Positions 61,360 to 64,000 of a stretch of 64,000 nt of DNA are shown piece by piece. This stretch comes from Bacillota bacterium (GTDB lineage Bacteria > Bacillota > Clostridia > Lachnospirales > Lachnospiraceae). The notes under the pieces are model-generated. The model had not been told where the DNA came from and did no database searches. It was given only the letters and a program-made list of their open reading frames with translations. The position numbers were made by a program, and so were the translations under genes. The DNA lies in contig JAEWYQ010000024.1 in NCBI GenBank assembly GCA_023395555.1, positions 58,524-122,523 on the forward strand, read 5' to 3'. The first letter of the stretch is position 1. Each line of letters begins with the position of its first letter.

Positions 61360-61388
61360 ATGATAGCATGTCGTGACAACGTTGTCAA
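61360..61388 (-). promoter_or_regulatory. promoter of the GH32-Opp operon
   Basis: TTGACA (61383-61388) and TATCAT (61360-61365) on the minus strand are 17 bases apart. The -35 box overlaps the distal operator and the -10 box is flanked by the proximal one. Confidence 0.8.
61374..61387. promoter_or_regulatory. LacI-type operator, distal copy overlapping the -35 box
   Basis: This is an identical perfect palindrome TGACAACGTTGTCA, 35 bases centre to centre from the other copy. Occupancy would block the promoter. Confidence 0.8.
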
Positions 61389-61442
61389 TACATTTTCTCA
61401 GAGATTTATTATCGATTTCTCAGAGAAACTTTGCCTACATAA

Positions 61443-61614
61443 GAAAAGGGGCTGTCGGGAAATTAGATTTTTTAACCCGTTCAGCCCCACATAGAGACAA
61501 CCCCGTGATAATCAGGCTTTCGCAGCTCTGAAAAATTACCCGGGGTTGTTTTTATGTACTTTGATTTTTAAACTTATCCGATAAGGAGCATCTATTTCCC
61601 GACAGCCCCTTTTC
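61443..61614. repeat. foldback element with 21-base perfect inverted termini and an inner hairpin
   Basis: The ends (61443-61463 and 61594-61614) are perfectly complementary and start GAAAAGGGGCTGTCGGGAAAT. An inner ACAACCCC/GGGGTTGT stem (61497-61504 with 61542-61549) lies inside. There is no open frame of note. GGGGCTGTC-type ends are found in some clostridial IS elements, so this may be a MITE. The right end supplies the stop codon of the broken ribokinase gene. It may also act as terminator between the two operons. Confidence 0.75.
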
Positions 61615-62468
61615 ATATCGGATCAGGTAATTGGACTGCGATGCTGCCTTCCAGCACTTCTTCCAAAGTAGGTATGGACTGACTGGCTCCCCTTCTGGTT
61701 ACCGTTATACTCGCGGCAACTGTAGCTAACCGGCTGGCTTCCATAAGATCAAAGCCCTGTTGCAGGGCATATACAATACCTCCGATAAAGGTATCCCCGG
61801 CAGCCGTTGTATCAACTACCTTAACCTGTCTGGCAGGTATATGCTCACATATGCCGTGAATACTCGTAATGGAACCTTTGTCTCCTATCGTCAGAATGAT
61901 ATTTGACAATCCAAGCCCTTGCAAAGCTTTCATCCATTGATCCTCATCCTGAATACCGGTGATGGCTGCTGCCTCAGTTTCATTCAGTATCAGGATATCA
62001 ACCATGCTAAGCAACTCCTTAGCTAAAGGAGCAGCCGGGGCCGGATTAAGTATGGATATCATCTTTTTTTGCTTTGCTGTCTTAAGCGCATGGAATACAA
62101 TGTCCTGCGGAACCTCCAATTGCAAAACCAGAATATCCCCCTCCCCAGCCTCTTCTAACCCCGCATCAACATCCTCTTTTGTTAGCCGGTCATTCGCTCC
62201 TTTTTCCAAAATGATACGATTATCTCCGTTATTGACAAGGATAAATGCAATCCCGCTTTGGGAAGTTCTGTCCATAGCCATCACTGCCGACTTTTCCTAT
62301 CATTGAAACAGCAGACCCTAATCTGGCACATGCAACTGCCTGATTTACTCCCTTTCCTCCGCAATTTTGGAAGAAGGAATCAGCAAACATCGTTTCACCC
62401 TGCCGGGGCATTCTGTCCACATTCAGAACCAGATCCATGTTTAAACTTCCAACTATGTATGCCTTCAT
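61613..62468 (-). pseudogene. PfkB-family ribokinase gene, internally deleted and frameshifted
   Basis: The first 66 codons from 62468 encode YIVGSLNMDLVLNVDRMPRQ, then FFQNCGGKGVNQAVACARLG and MIGKVGSDGYG, a normal ribokinase N-terminus. The frame then shifts, and from about 62265 the other frame encodes TSQSGIAFILVNNGDNRII, GANDRLTKEDVDAGL, LILNETEAAAI and VVDTTAAGDTFIGGIVYAL with the catalytic Asp. About 35 residues between the two halves are missing and no single frame spans them. The sequence is otherwise intact, so the inactivation looks recent. It was probably transcribed with the ADP-ribosylglycohydrolase gene 15 bases upstream. Confidence 0.85.
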
Positions 62469-62483
62469 TTGGCTACCTTCTTT

Positions 62484-63866
62484 CTACTTATTTGAGCCTA
62501 AGGATACGGTGAGTTTAGCAAGATCTTGTATACTGATTGTCTTATAATTTCTCATATAGGTTTGAAGCACATCTCCAATTCCCTCTGTCCAATGTTCCTT
62601 TAAGGTGTCCTTCTTATGTATGATTCCCAATACGGTTGCTATCTGGGCCGCATTGCAGTCCACATCATAGCCCTGCATACAAGAGATATGCATGGTCTTA
62701 TCAAAATCACCTTCTCCAAACCATAGAGCAATGACCTCAGCCATGGCATTGGGATATGCATGTATCCAGTTGTATTTCATGAATTTAGGCTCACATGCTT
62801 TCCAGGCCTTTTCCCAATCTTTATGCTTCTTACAATACTCTAATGCCGTTATTATGAATTCATAATACTCACTCTGTTTTGGAATACACTCTATTACTTC
62901 CTCAATAATTTCTCTTATATCCGACTTAACATATGCTAAGGAAACTAATAATGCATTAAAGACTTCACCCAAAATCCCATTATTATAGTGCGAGACGGTT
63001 CCATCCATGTAAGCATATCTGGCCGCCTTCTGAAGATTGCCGGGAGCTACCATGCCGCATACCGCTCCCCTCATCTGCGCACCGATCCATTCCCTGTAAG
63101 GGTTATTCTGATAACCGCTTTCCGGGGGATAGATCCCAAGCTTAATATTTTTAATAGCCACATCCTCCGCCGACCAGCCCATAGGTACGAGAGCCACCCA
63201 TTCCTCCGCTATATCAGAAGCCGTTAGATTCTGCCTCCTTCTTTCTAATGCCTTAAGGAAGGCAAATTCATAGGTAATATCATCATTATAGGTATTTGGT
63301 TTCCTGACATATCCATTGATTTCACCAAACACCTTTCTAATATTCTCAGTTGTATAGCCTTCCACTGCAGTTCCGACTGCTCCGGCGCAGATCTGTGCCA
63401 TCCATCCATAGTAGGTGCTTTCTAAATAATCCGGTTTGGAAGTATCATAGGAATAGATAGGTAAGGATACCTCTTCCAGAATTTTATCAAAGCTGTCATA
63501 AACTTTATATGACCAATAGGGGTGGGCAGGAAGCTTGGGGGCGTTAGACAAACGGTTAAATACCCTGCAGCCCAGGCGCGCCATTCCAAGAATATCATTT
63601 TTCTCTGAGCATGCAATCCCTTCCTCCATTAGCTTCTCGGCCTCAGATACATCATAGCCCATATTTTCTGTATCCTGGATGGCAGCAATAATGACATGCT
63701 CCGTTGCACCTGACCCGGGTACATTACTGTGCCATTTCATTTTAATCAATTCGTCTTCCACTTCTTCTACTTTATCAGCAAAATTCCATCCCTGCTCGTC
63801 CTCCTCCAAGATGACAGGCTGTGAATTCTGCATTGTCTCATATTCAAATTCCCATGCTTTTTTCAT
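62484..63866 (-). CDS. ADP-ribosylglycohydrolase-family protein
   Basis: This 460-residue protein contains the family pattern of an all-helical enzyme: CAGAVGTAVEGYTTENIRKVF near residue 165, NTYNDDITYEFAFLKAL with the metal-binding NDDITYE, WIGAQMRGAVCGMVAPGN and CMQGYDVDCNAAQIATVLG with the second metal-site Asp residues. The first 100 residues are an extra helical region. Members hydrolyse ADP-ribosyl bonds or related N-glycosides of ribose. Its neighbour is a ribokinase gene (now broken), which suggests release and phosphorylation of ribose or a similar sugar from a nucleoside-like compound. The start is behind GAGGAG. Confidence 0.85.
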   Translation of the reverse strand: MKKAWEFEYETMQNSQPVILEEDEQGWNFADKVEEVEDELIKMKWHSNVPGSGATEHVIIAAIQDTENMGYDVSEAEKLMEEGIACSEKNDILGMARLGCRVFNRLSNAPKLPAHPYWSYKVYDSFDKILEEVSLPIYSYDTSKPDYLESTYYGWMAQICAGAVGTAVEGYTTENIRKVFGEINGYVRKPNTYNDDITYEFAFLKALERRRQNLTASDIAEEWVALVPMGWSAEDVAIKNIKLGIYPPESGYQNNPYREWIGAQMRGAVCGMVAPGNLQKAARYAYMDGTVSHYNNGILGEVFNALLVSLAYVKSDIREIIEEVIECIPKQSEYYEFIITALEYCKKHKDWEKAWKACEPKFMKYNWIHAYPNAMAEVIALWFGEGDFDKTMHISCMQGYDVDCNAAQIATVLGIIHKKDTLKEHWTEGIGDVLQTYMRNYKTISIQDLAKLTVSLGSNK

Positions 63867-64000
63867 GTTACGGTCTCCTCGTATAATAAGTTTGTAGCCA
63901 AAAAAATGTGGTTACAGACTTATTCTTTTTTATGATATAGATGGATGGATATTCTTAATTCTATGAGGAGTTCACCTCACCATTGCTGGTACATCCATTT
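63867..64000. other. upstream region of the ADP-ribosylglycohydrolase gene
   Basis: This AT-rich stretch has no gene of its own in view. I see no convincing -35/-10 pair, and the last bases may be the tail of a further minus-strand gene outside the window. Confidence 0.5.

Overview
The window looks like a chromosome segment of a plant-glycan-degrading Gram-positive anaerobe of the Lachnospiraceae/Clostridia type. This is inferred from the strong GGAGG ribosome sites, TTG and GTG starts, YesM/YesN and LplABC-type sugar systems, a LytTR-DUF3021 pair, a BlaI/M56 pair and a YedE/YedF/DUF3343 sulfur-selenium cluster. No rRNA, tRNA, CRISPR array or intact transposase gene was found. Most of the sequence is accessory carbohydrate catabolism on the minus strand.

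Layout. 1-3669: end of a lipoprotein gene, an OmpR-type two-component pair and a charged coiled-coil protein. 3781-8415: a sugar ABC importer (binding lipoprotein, two permeases) with an (alpha/alpha)6 glycosidase. 8579-22074: a long minus-strand cluster reading isomerase, split transketolase, FGGY kinase, GH106-like rhamnosidase, DUF1537 acid-sugar kinase, BKACE enzyme, YesM, YesN. Two spacers in it carry short tandem repeats. 22192-24653: LytTR regulator, DUF3021 and CPBP-like membrane proteins, then two small membrane proteins. 25007-35188: an operon controlled by a divergent IclR regulator, with LplABC-like importer, DapA-like lyase, HpcH aldolase, YhcH protein, 2-hydroxyacid dehydrogenase and a GH67/GH20-like enzyme. 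The operators are visible.

35331-36823 is a graveyard of pectin genes: fragments of a glycyl radical enzyme, a PL26 rhamnogalacturonan lyase and a GH43 enzyme. 37095-40982: SGNH esterase, GH18 chitinase and aldo/keto reductase. 41192-41384 is a very long perfect-arm inverted repeat, followed by blaI and an M56 sensor with its operators. 44468-48734 is a selenium/sulfur trafficking cluster in which selD is deleted internally. 48811-61311 is a LacI-controlled operon that joins three GH32-type enzymes to an Opp-type importer. 61443-61614 is a second foldback element, followed by a broken ribokinase gene and an ADP-ribosylglycohydrolase.

Taken together, the window holds at least three separate importer-plus-enzyme modules, each with its own regulator. 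They appear aimed at pectin-type side chains, uronide-like oligosaccharides and fructan-like sugars. Several neighbouring genes have decayed by internal deletion. The best candidates for undescribed biology are the isomerase/kinase/split-transketolase/DUF1537/BKACE pathway, the GH32-Opp operon and the long inverted repeat upstream of blaI.
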